Of a stretch of 8,299 nt of DNA, positions 1-5,663 are shown one piece after another (positions within the stretch are counted from its first letter, which is position 1; every line of letters begins with the position of its first letter). The stretch is from an uncultured Chloroflexota bacterium (GTDB taxonomy: Bacteria > Chloroflexota > Anaerolineae > Caldilineales > Caldilineaceae). The DNA lies in contig CAIRNL010000624.1 in the NCBI GenBank assembly GCA_903879975.1, positions 1 through 8,299 of the forward strand, written 5' to 3'. The notes beneath the pieces were generated by a model, which was given only the letters and a program-made list of their open reading frames with translations, searched no databases and was not told the origin of the DNA. The position numbers were made by a program, and so were the translations under genes.

Positions 1-155
1 GCTACGCCGCTGCTGTCCGCTACGCAGACGATGCGAAAGGCCAGCCCGTAGCGCTGCACCAGCTCGGTCTGTTTCATTTCCAAAATGCGCAGAAAGCCGC
101 GGTTGACATTGCCCAGCCCAATGAGGGCGATGTCGATCGTGCGTGGTTGGTGCAT
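1..155 (-). CDS. Homoserine-dehydrogenase-like NAD(P)-dependent oxidoreductase, N-terminus (partial)
   Basis: Only the first 51 codons are in the window; the gene continues past the left edge. The start is the ATG at 155-153. The protein opens with a short basic stretch, a hydrophobic beta strand (IDIALIG, residues 7-13) and a glycine-rich nucleotide-binding turn GLGNVNRG (residues 13-20). An amphipathic helix follows, then a second strand ending FRIVCVADSSG. This is the Rossmann entry typical of homoserine dehydrogenase, which reduces aspartate semialdehyde to homoserine, and of related short dehydrogenases. It starts 13 nt after the amidase stop codon, so the two are probably co-transcribed and perhaps translationally coupled. 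The Shine-Dalgarno match is weak. The catalytic lysine and the homoserine-binding domain lie outside the window, so the substrate is unproven. Aspartate dehydrogenase or another Rossmann oxidoreductase remains possible. Confidence 0.75.
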   Translation of the reverse strand, partial: MHQPRTIDIALIGLGNVNRGFLRILEMKQTELVQRYGLAFRIVCVADSSGV

Positions 156-168
156 GGTTCAGGCTCTA

Positions 169-1467
169 TCAGGTGACCGGTGTGTTTCTGGGTTTGTCGC
201 CAAGCGCTCGTTCTATAGCCGCACCCAGTGCCAGGGCTACATCCTCGCGCCACGGCCGTGCTGCGATCTGCACGCCGAGGGGCAGGCCGTTTTGCGTTCG
301 CCCGGCCGGCACGACCACGACCGGCCAGCCCAGCAGGCTGAAGGGCAGCGTGTAGTCGAAGCGCCGGCGATCCAGCTCGCGAAAAGGAGGTGCAGGGTGC
401 GGCGCCACTGGGCAGATGATGGCATCGTAGGCGCGTATGAATTGGAGCAGGAACGAACGGTAGCCATCCCACGCCTCGTACAACTCGACCACGTCCTGGC
501 CACGCAGGCTGGCGATTTCGCGATAGGCCTCGCTGATGCCGCGGCTGTTGCGCACGAAATCGCGCGGCCGCGCCGCTTCCACCAGTACGCCTGCGCGTGC
601 CAGGGACTGTGCCACTGCGCCCACCCTATCGGCGGTTTCCGGCGTGGCCGGTGCTGCGGGATCGCTGGGGAAATAGGCGACGGTCTGTTCGGCCAGGCAG
701 ACCGCGCCTGGATCGGGCACAGGCATCGGCACGACGCCGGAATCGACGAAGTCTGGCCCGCAGAGCAGCGGCCACGCCAGGGACAGGTCTGCAGTCGTGC
801 GTGCGATCAGCCCGATCTGCGTGCGCACGTCGGTCAGGCCGCCAGGTTGGTTGTAGACGCCGCTGTTCGGCACACGCCCCACGGTCGGCCTGAGTGCGGC
901 CACGCCGCAGAAGTGGGCCGGCACGCGCAGCCCGCCGCCGCAGTCGCTGCCCAGTCCCAGCGGTGACCCACCGGCTGCCACGATGGCAGCCTCGCCGCCA
1001 CTGCTGCCTCCGGGTGTGCAGGCTGGAGCGTGCGGGTTGAGTGTGCGGCCATAGAGTAGATTCTCGGTGTCGCTGCCGGAACCGCCCGGCGGGCAGTTGC
1101 TCTTGCCGAGCAGAATGGCGCCGGCCTGACGCAGGCGCAGGACGGCTACCGCATCCTCACCGGCATACTCGTGGCGCCGCACCTCCAACCCAACCGTAGT
1201 GGGCAGCCCTGCAACGTCGAAGGCATCCTTGACGGTGAAGGGCACGCCGTGTAATGGGCCGTGCAGGCGTCCCTGTGCCAGGTCCAGGTCGGCCTGCCGC
1301 GCGCGATCCAGCGCATCCGGCGCAAGCTGCACGATGGCGTTGATCTGCGGGTTGATTTCCCCAATGCGTGCCAGGAAGGCTTGTACAGTTTCTGTGGCGC
1401 TCACCGCGCCCGTGCGGATGCGCTGGGCCAGTTCGACAGCAGTGAGGCGCGCGATCGTGTTGTTCAT
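169..1467 (-). CDS. Amidase-signature family protein with nucleophile serine replaced by glycine
   Basis: 432 aa, close to the usual length (about 430-500) for amidase-signature enzymes, which hydrolyse amides by a Ser-cisSer-Lys triad. Visible motifs in order: GVPFTVKDAFDVAG (residues 74-87) with the catalytic Lys80; a GKSN stretch near 121; TPGGSSGGEAA (151-161) with the bridging Ser155; then GSDCGGGLRVPAHFCG (173-188). In active members this last motif reads G-(T/S)-D-x-G-G-S-(I/L)-R. The Ser is the nucleophile (Ser241 in FAAH, 24 residues after Ser217). Here that position, 24 residues after Ser155, is Gly179 (codon GGG, 931-933). The C-terminal LLGWPVVVVPAG and LPLGVQIAARPW motifs are intact and there is no frameshift. 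Upstream the frame stays open but offers no ATG, GTG or TTG in the region I read (to about 1551), so the ATG at 1467 is preferred although its ribosome site is weak. The substrate is unknown, and normal hydrolase activity is doubtful. It lies 96 bp after the aldehyde dehydrogenase and 13 bp before the dehydrogenase fragment. Confidence 0.92.
   Translation of the reverse strand: MNNTIARLTAVELAQRIRTGAVSATETVQAFLARIGEINPQINAIVQLAPDALDRARQADLDLAQGRLHGPLHGVPFTVKDAFDVAGLPTTVGLEVRRHEYAGEDAVAVLRLRQAGAILLGKSNCPPGGSGSDTENLLYGRTLNPHAPACTPGGSSGGEAAIVAAGGSPLGLGSDCGGGLRVPAHFCGVAALRPTVGRVPNSGVYNQPGGLTDVRTQIGLIARTTADLSLAWPLLCGPDFVDSGVVPMPVPDPGAVCLAEQTVAYFPSDPAAPATPETADRVGAVAQSLARAGVLVEAARPRDFVRNSRGISEAYREIASLRGQDVVELYEAWDGYRSFLLQFIRAYDAIICPVAPHPAPPFRELDRRRFDYTLPFSLLGWPVVVVPAGRTQNGLPLGVQIAARPWREDVALALGAAIERALGDKPRNTPVT
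931..933 (-). other. Substituted catalytic position (Ser to Gly) of the amidase
   Basis: Codon 179 of the amidase reads GGG. Aligning from the GGSSGG motif, this is the position of the acyl-accepting serine in the amidase signature. Every Ser codon is at least two base changes from GGG, so a single miscalled base cannot explain it. The neighbouring Asp175, two preceding glycines and following Leu-Arg-x-Pro are all as expected. Confidence 0.85.
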
Positions 1468-1508
1468 CGTACCATGAATCCGTGGCGCAAACTCGTCCGT
1501 TGGGTCAA

Positions 1509-1535
1509 TCGGCGGCGCACACAGCGATCCGCCGA
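1509..1535 (-). other. Intercistronic stem-loop between aldehyde dehydrogenase and amidase
   Basis: Arms TCGGCGG (1509-1515) and CCGCCGA (1529-1535) are perfectly complementary. The stem continues inward with CGC (1516-1518) against GCG (1524-1526) across a 2-nt bulge, leaving a 5-nt loop. No T-run follows on the minus strand, so this is not a standard intrinsic terminator. An mRNA-stability or processing element is possible. The rest of the 96-bp gap shows nothing recognisable. Confidence 0.5.
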
Positions 1536-1563
1536 GATTTGGCGACTCACTGGCCTTGGCGCG

Positions 1564-3156
1564 CTATCCCACACTCTCGAAGAGAGTGTTGTTTGGGTGG
1601 CTCACCACCGTCTGGCTCTGCTCGCGCAGGTACTGCTGGAGATAATAGGCGCCGCCGGCTCCCTTGTTGGTGTTGCTGCTGCCCTTCCAGCCCCCGAATG
1701 GCTGGTAGCCTGGCCAGGCGCCCGTCGTCGCGCTGCTGGCGCGGTTGACGTAGAGGACGCCTGCCTCGATATTGTCGAGGAATTGCTGTGCCTCGGCGCG
1801 CTCGCGCGTGTAGCAGCCGGCGGTCAGGCCGAAGTCGACGTCGTTGGCGCGCGCAATGGCATCGCTAAAGTCACGGAAGCCGGTCACAACCACGATGGGC
1901 AAGAACAACTCTTGCTTCCAGAGATAGTGATCCTCGGGTAGATCGGTGACGACAGTGGGCGCCACGTAGTAGCCGCCGGCGTCGAGCACCTTGCCGCCGG
2001 TAAGAATACGCCCCTTGGCGCCCAGTTCGGCCGTGACATTCTGGTAATGTTCGTATGCCCGGCGATTGATCAGGGGTCCCATCCAGTTGTCGGAATGGGT
2101 TGGGTCGCCGACCTTGACCGCCGTGGTTTGGGCGACCAGTTTGCTCAGGAATTCAGACTTGACGTCCTCATGAACGTAGACGCGCGAACATGCCGAGCAC
2201 TTCTGGCCGGTGAGGCCGAAGGCGGCTTGCGCCACACCCTGTGCAGCCATGTCCAGATCGGCGCTCCTGGCGACGATGGCAGGGTTCTTGCCGCCCATCT
2301 CGGTGATGACGGGCCGTGGTCGCGGCCCGCGCGCAACCTTGGCGTAGATCTCCATGCCCACGCGATAGCTGCCAGTGAAGGTGAAGCCATCGACGCTGGG
2401 GTGATCCACCAAGGCGCGGCCGGTCTCCTTCTGACCAGTCACCATGTTGACGACGCCGGCGGGGATGCCTGCGTCGTGGAAACACTGTACGAGCAATGTC
2501 GGGCTGAAGGGAGTGTCCTCGGCGGGCTTGAGTACGACCGTGTTGCCGGCCAGGATCGCAGCTGCGGTTGGCCCGCCGGAGAGCGCTACCGGGAAATTGA
2601 AGGGCGCTATGACGCCCCACACGCCATAGGGTTTGAGCACGCTGGTGTTGCGAAACTGTGCGCTCTCGTTCTGCTGCGGCAGTACGAAGCCATTATGTTT
2701 CTCCAGGATAGCGCAGTAGGCACGGATAAAATCGGCTGTCTCCTCGACATCACCGAGCGCTTCCAGCCGGTTCTTGCCCACTTCGAGGCTGTCAACCGCT
2801 GCCAGGTCAAAGAGGCGCTCGCTGATCACGGCGGCTACCTTGCGGAGCAGGGCTGCACGCTCTGGCCAGGGGGTATTGCGCCAGGCTGGGTATGCCGATC
2901 GCGCGGCTCTGACTGCGCGATCGATGTCGTCTGCGCTCCCGTCCTGGAAGTGTCCTATCAGGACGCTGGTATCGATGGGGCTGCGCAAAGTGTAGGCGCT
3001 GGCGGCGGTGACCCACTGCCCGTCAATGTACATCCGATGGGTCTGGCCCAGGCTGTTGCGTGCCTGTTCCAGCGCGTCTTCGTAGTACTGATCGAGGAGC
3101 GGGTCTGGAGTGCCAAGCGTGGAGTAGGTTACCTTGATGTGTTTGCGTTCGGTCAT
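1564..3156 (-). CDS. pruA: L-glutamate gamma-semialdehyde (1-pyrroline-5-carboxylate) dehydrogenase-type aldehyde dehydrogenase
   Basis: 530 aa, normal for stand-alone P5C dehydrogenases (about 515-545). The family oxidises glutamate gamma-semialdehyde to glutamate with NAD+ in the cytosol, the second step of proline catabolism. Motifs in order: APFNFP (184-189) with the oxyanion Asn187; VVLKPAE (207-213) with the NAD-contacting Lys210; FTGS (260-263); ITEMGGKNP (284-292) with general base Glu286; GQKCSACSR (317-325) with nucleophile Cys320; and ELFLP (416-420) in the cofactor region. The C-terminal TTGAWPGYQPFGGWKGS (477-493) followed by GGAYYLQQYLREQSQT is the anchor-loop and tail signature of P5C dehydrogenases rather than general aldehyde dehydrogenases. 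The ATG at 3156 has GGAAAG at 3166-3161. It lies 59 bp after the flavoenzyme, which could supply its substrate. The closely related alpha-aminoadipate semialdehyde could instead be the substrate, so the symbol denotes the family. Confidence 0.94.
   Translation of the reverse strand: MTERKHIKVTYSTLGTPDPLLDQYYEDALEQARNSLGQTHRMYIDGQWVTAASAYTLRSPIDTSVLIGHFQDGSADDIDRAVRAARSAYPAWRNTPWPERAALLRKVAAVISERLFDLAAVDSLEVGKNRLEALGDVEETADFIRAYCAILEKHNGFVLPQQNESAQFRNTSVLKPYGVWGVIAPFNFPVALSGGPTAAAILAGNTVVLKPAEDTPFSPTLLVQCFHDAGIPAGVVNMVTGQKETGRALVDHPSVDGFTFTGSYRVGMEIYAKVARGPRPRPVITEMGGKNPAIVARSADLDMAAQGVAQAAFGLTGQKCSACSRVYVHEDVKSEFLSKLVAQTTAVKVGDPTHSDNWMGPLINRRAYEHYQNVTAELGAKGRILTGGKVLDAGGYYVAPTVVTDLPEDHYLWKQELFLPIVVVTGFRDFSDAIARANDVDFGLTAGCYTRERAEAQQFLDNIEAGVLYVNRASSATTGAWPGYQPFGGWKGSSNTNKGAGGAYYLQQYLREQSQTVVSHPNNTLFESVG
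1571..1589 (-). other. Stem-loop inside the last codons of the aldehyde dehydrogenase
   Basis: Perfect 8-bp arms ACACTCTC (1571-1578) and GAGAGTGT (1582-1589) with a 3-nt loop. It lies in the final coding residues and ends just before the TAG stop at 1566-1564. There is no T-run downstream. It may protect the 3' end of the upstream message or attenuate read-through, but a chance palindrome cannot be excluded. Confidence 0.45.
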
Positions 3157-3194
3157 GGTTCTTTCCGTGAAAGTGAGTTGAGTCTGGTGATCGG

Positions 3195-3210
3195 CAGGTC
3201 AGTGACCGCC
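3195..3210 (-). other. Small inverted repeat between flavoenzyme and aldehyde dehydrogenase
   Basis: GGTCA (3197-3201) and TGACC (3203-3207) form a 5-bp inverted repeat around one base, with imperfect extension outward (CAGG/CCTG). It is weak and sits in a 59-bp gap that also holds the ribosome site of the aldehyde dehydrogenase (GGAAAG, 3166-3161). A chance repeat is quite possible. Confidence 0.25.
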
Positions 3211-3215
3211 TGTTG

Positions 3216-4598
3216 CTATAGTTGTCCGGTCGAGCCCCACTCGACAAGCTTCTGCCGATAGGCTGGATCGTCGTAGCGGCTGAGCAGAAAGGCTGGCGCA
3301 CAGGCCGGCAGTCTGTCGCCCGTGATGTGTGCGGCCAGCAACTCCCCGCCGGCGCATGCGGCCATAATCCCATAGCCAGAGAGTGCGGCCAGGATAAAGG
3401 CCCCGGCCAGGGGCAGCGGGCCAATCAGGGGCCGATTCTCCTGAGTCTTGGTGTAGTAGCCGCCATCGACGTAGGACTTGGGCAGCTTTTCGAGATATGC
3501 AGTCAGGCCGGGTGCCAGCGTCGACATGCCGCGCAGAACGATTTCGGTAAAGTCGGGGTCGATGGGCAGGGGGAAGCGCGGCGGCACCGGTTCCAGATGA
3601 TAGGCCCAGAGCATGAGCACGGTCTTGGCGCCGTGGCCCCCCTCTGGCCGGAAATGGATTCCGCCAGGGAAGGTGTCGAGCAGGTAGCGTGTTGCGGCGT
3701 TCTCGGCCAGCGCCTGGCGCTCTTCGTCCGACCACGGCAGCCGTTGCTCGTCCTCCCAGATGACCAACGGTGCCTCGCGTGGGATGATGCCCAGCCGATC
3801 CTCCAGCGCCATTTTCAGATGCAACTCGCAGAAAATGGGCAGGTCCAGCCCTGCCAGGCGGCCAGCTTCGGTGGCCAGCGGGCCGGCCGCATTGACCCAG
3901 GCGGCGGTGTGGATGGTCTCGGCCGTGCCGTTGGCTGCGATCTGCACGGCGTTGATGCGCCCGCCCGTGCAGTCGATCCCTGTGACGCGCCCGGAGACGA
4001 AACGTACCCCGTGCGCGCGCGCCCGCTCCAGCATGGCCATGCCCAGCTGCTGCCCGCTGAGCCAACCACAGCGCCGTGCATGAAGCAGCGCAATCGTCTC
4101 GCCTGACAGATAAGGGAAGTGCTGTCGAATCAGCGCTGGGTCGAGAAAGAGATCGGCGCCGTCGGGCTGGCCGTGCCAGTGCTCGGCATTGGCCGGGATG
4201 TAGACCGGATCGTGTGCGGTGCCGGCATGCACGCGCAGCGTGCCCGCGCCCAGGCGCTTCGCGGATTTCGCAGACTCCACCAGGCGTGGCACGGAGGCTG
4301 GGTTGCCGGTGGCATAGAGATAGCCGCGGCGGTTCAGACGCAGGCGGTGGTCGGTCTCTGTATCGAGTTCCTCGAGCAGATCGATACTGCGGTTCATGAA
4401 GCTCACCATGGCATCGTCGGGGCCTGGCCACCAGTTGCGATAGGCTTCTGTTGACTTGTCGCTGGTCAGCGACAGGGGGGGCCGCTCGTCAACCAACACG
4501 ACATGGCGGACGCCGCGTTTCACTGCCAGATGATAGGCCGCAGCGATGCCGGCAATCCCGGCACCGCAGATGACGACTTCAGCGCTAGAGGTGGTCAT
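3216..4598 (-). CDS. FAD-dependent oxidoreductase of the DAO (sarcosine/glycine/pipecolate oxidase-like) family
   Basis: 460 aa. The N-terminal dinucleotide fold reads VVICGAGIAGIAAAYHL (8-24) with the GxGxxG turn at 12-17, and the strand-end acidic pair Asp37-Glu38 is placed to hold the FAD ribose. Further DAO-family marks are RGYLYAT (91-97), the WVNAAGPLA strand (234-242), and the C-terminal substrate/FAD region YYTKTQENRPLIGP (381-394) followed by LSGYGIMAACAGGELLA (406-422). The family oxidises secondary, cyclic or primary amino acids to imines, giving H2O2 or passing electrons on. No signal peptide or membrane segment is seen, so it is probably cytosolic. An in-frame ATG exists at 4622, but the ATG at 4598 is preferred because GGAGAA (4610-4605) lies 8 nt before it and the fold begins right after it. 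With a P5C-type dehydrogenase immediately downstream, proline or pipecolate are reasonable substrates; neither is shown by the sequence. Confidence 0.92.
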   Translation of the reverse strand: MTTSSAEVVICGAGIAGIAAAYHLAVKRGVRHVVLVDERPPLSLTSDKSTEAYRNWWPGPDDAMVSFMNRSIDLLEELDTETDHRLRLNRRGYLYATGNPASVPRLVESAKSAKRLGAGTLRVHAGTAHDPVYIPANAEHWHGQPDGADLFLDPALIRQHFPYLSGETIALLHARRCGWLSGQQLGMAMLERARAHGVRFVSGRVTGIDCTGGRINAVQIAANGTAETIHTAAWVNAAGPLATEAGRLAGLDLPIFCELHLKMALEDRLGIIPREAPLVIWEDEQRLPWSDEERQALAENAATRYLLDTFPGGIHFRPEGGHGAKTVLMLWAYHLEPVPPRFPLPIDPDFTEIVLRGMSTLAPGLTAYLEKLPKSYVDGGYYTKTQENRPLIGPLPLAGAFILAALSGYGIMAACAGGELLAAHITGDRLPACAPAFLLSRYDDPAYRQKLVEWGSTGQL

Positions 4599-4754
4599 GG
4601 TCGGTTCTCCAACGGTGCGCATTCGGCGCCAAGACAGGATCCGGCTGCGAAAATGGGCGTGTGGATCGCTGTTGTTGTTGTGCCGGCGTTGCGTTCGCTC
4701 AGGTTCGATGGAAGCATATCACGGGTAGCGGCTACAACGACGGCCTGCTACGTC
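4599..4754. other. Intergenic spacer before the flavoenzyme; no gene seen
   Basis: Most of the 193-bp gap between the enoyl-CoA hydratase and the flavoenzyme, the widest in the operon. It holds the flavoenzyme ribosome site (4610-4605), a short GTT-repeat tract near 4672-4682 and a small palindrome GTAGCGGCTAC around 4725-4736. On the minus strand a TATGCT hexamer lies about 110 bp before the gene, but no good -35 partner is present. An internal promoter is possible but not supported. Confidence 0.3.
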
Positions 4755-4791
4755 CCGGTCGACGCGTGAGCCCGAGGGGCACGCGGTCGGG
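4755..4791 (-). other. GC-rich stem-loop directly after the enoyl-CoA hydratase stop codon
   Basis: CGCGTG (4763-4768) pairs with CACGCG (4780-4785). The stem extends outward with CGA/TCG across one bulged base, and inward with a short CCC/GGG pairing. In the minus-strand transcript it begins immediately after the TAG at 4794-4792. No T-run follows, so it is not a canonical intrinsic terminator. A 3'-end stabilising or partial attenuating hairpin fits its position. Confidence 0.5.
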
Positions 4792-5571
4792 CTATTTGCC
4801 CTGCCAGGAGGGTTTGCGTTTTTCGACAAAGGCGGCCATGCCTTCCTTCTGATCTTCGGTGGAAAAAAGCAGGTTGAAGGCACATCGCTCGAAGAGGATA
4901 CCCTCGGCGAGGGAGCTCTCGAAAGCGCGGTTGACGGACTCCTTGGCCATCCGCAACGCAACCGGTGCCTTTGCGGCGATTTCGGCAGCCAGCGCAAGGC
5001 TATCTTCCAGGAATGATGAGGCGGGGAAGACCCGGGAGACCAGGCCAAAGCCTAGCGCCTCCTGCGCTGAAATGCGGCGGCCCGTCAGGATCATGTCCAT
5101 GGCGACCGACTTGCCGACGGCGCGCGTCAGCCGTTGTGTGCCGCCTGCGCCAGGGATGACACCCAGGTTGATCTCTGGCTGGCCGAACTGCGCAGTCTCT
5201 GCTGCAACGATGAGGTCGCAGAGCATGGCCAACTCGCAGCCGCCGCCCAGGCAATAGCCGCTCACAGCCGCCACGACAGGTTTGGCAATGCGTTGTACTG
5301 CATCCCAGTAGCCGAGGAACGGGCTGCCCATCATGTCGACCACCGTGGCATCGGCCATCTGTTTGATGTCGGCGCCGGCGGCAAAGGCCTTCTCGCTGCC
5401 AGTGACGACAATGCACCCGATGCCCTCATCGGCGTCAAGGGTCTGCAGGGCATGCACCAGTTCGCTCATCAACTCGCTGTTGAGTGCGTTGAGGGCCTGT
5501 GGCCGGTTCAACTGCGCGATGCCGACCCGTCCCTGCCGGCTGACAATCAGATGCGCATAGGCTTCGTTCAT
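4792..5571 (-). CDS. Enoyl-CoA hydratase (crotonase family)
   Basis: 259 aa, the standard length for a single-domain crotonase. It adds water to trans-2-enoyl-CoA to give (S)-3-hydroxyacyl-CoA in beta-oxidation and amino-acid breakdown. Both catalytic glutamates are visible: Glu113 in GGGCELAM (109-116) and Glu133 in FGQPEINLGVIPGAGGTQRL (129-148), matching Glu144 and Glu164 of the rat mitochondrial enzyme with no gap between them. The oxyanion-hole segment FAAGADIKQM (63-72) and Gly110 are in place. The terminal GMAAFVEKRKPSW also follows the classical short-chain hydratase, so crotonyl-CoA is a likely substrate. The frame is open upstream to an ATG at 5643, but the ATG at 5571 is chosen: AGGAG (5583-5579) stands 7 nt before it, and the earlier ATG would start within an intergenic hairpin. 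It follows the acyl-CoA dehydrogenase by 92 bp and would take its product. Confidence 0.96.
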   Translation of the reverse strand: MNEAYAHLIVSRQGRVGIAQLNRPQALNALNSELMSELVHALQTLDADEGIGCIVVTGSEKAFAAGADIKQMADATVVDMMGSPFLGYWDAVQRIAKPVVAAVSGYCLGGGCELAMLCDLIVAAETAQFGQPEINLGVIPGAGGTQRLTRAVGKSVAMDMILTGRRISAQEALGFGLVSRVFPASSFLEDSLALAAEIAAKAPVALRMAKESVNRAFESSLAEGILFERCAFNLLFSTEDQKEGMAAFVEKRKPSWQGK

Positions 5572-5578
5572 GATTTCG

Positions 5579-5586
5579 CTCCTCTC
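5579..5586 (-). promoter_or_regulatory. Strong ribosome binding site of the enoyl-CoA hydratase
   Basis: GAGAGGAG on the minus strand, 7 nt before the ATG at 5571. It fixes the start and removes 24 residues that an upstream ATG would add. Confidence 0.8.
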
Positions 5587-5595
5587 GAGAAGTGA

Positions 5596-5657
5596 ATAGA
5601 ACGCCAGCTGGGTGGATGCGAACGGGGAAAAAGCAATCCACATCCACTGCGTTCTAT
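5596..5657 (-). other. Long two-part stem-loop between acyl-CoA dehydrogenase and enoyl-CoA hydratase
   Basis: Outer arms ATAGAACGC (5596-5604) and GCGTTCTAT (5649-5657) match perfectly over 9 bp. Inner arms GTGGATG (5612-5618) and CATCCAC (5641-5647) add 7 bp around a 22-nt loop. In the transcript it begins 6 nt after the dehydrogenase stop and ends shortly before the hydratase ribosome site. It fills most of the 92-bp gap. No terminal T-run follows; a short T-run lies inside the loop. It may set the ratio of the two proteins through mRNA stability or processing. Confidence 0.6.
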
Positions 5658-5663
5658 CGGGAT

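Noticed and set aside
85..966. Plus-strand open frame (293 codons) opposite the amidase
   Set aside because: Antisense shadow; no homology-like motifs, and it crosses the amidase/dehydrogenase junction.
2047..3261. Long plus-strand open frame (404 codons) opposite the aldehyde dehydrogenase
   Set aside because: It lies antisense to a gene with all family motifs; the translation has no recognisable domain. GC-rich codons leave the opposite strand open.
3199..4431. Minus-strand open frame (410 codons) overlapping the flavoenzyme in another frame
   Set aside because: The translation is Arg/Ala/Pro-rich low-complexity sequence without domains, while the competing frame has the FAD-binding fold.
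4599..4622. Eight-codon N-terminal extension of the flavoenzyme from an ATG at 4622
   Set aside because: It would place the strong GGAG site inside the coding sequence; the ATG at 4598 has proper spacing and directly precedes the FAD-binding strand.
4671..4682. GTT trinucleotide run as a phase-variable repeat
   Set aside because: Only about three to four units, in a non-coding gap, too short to be a likely slippage tract.
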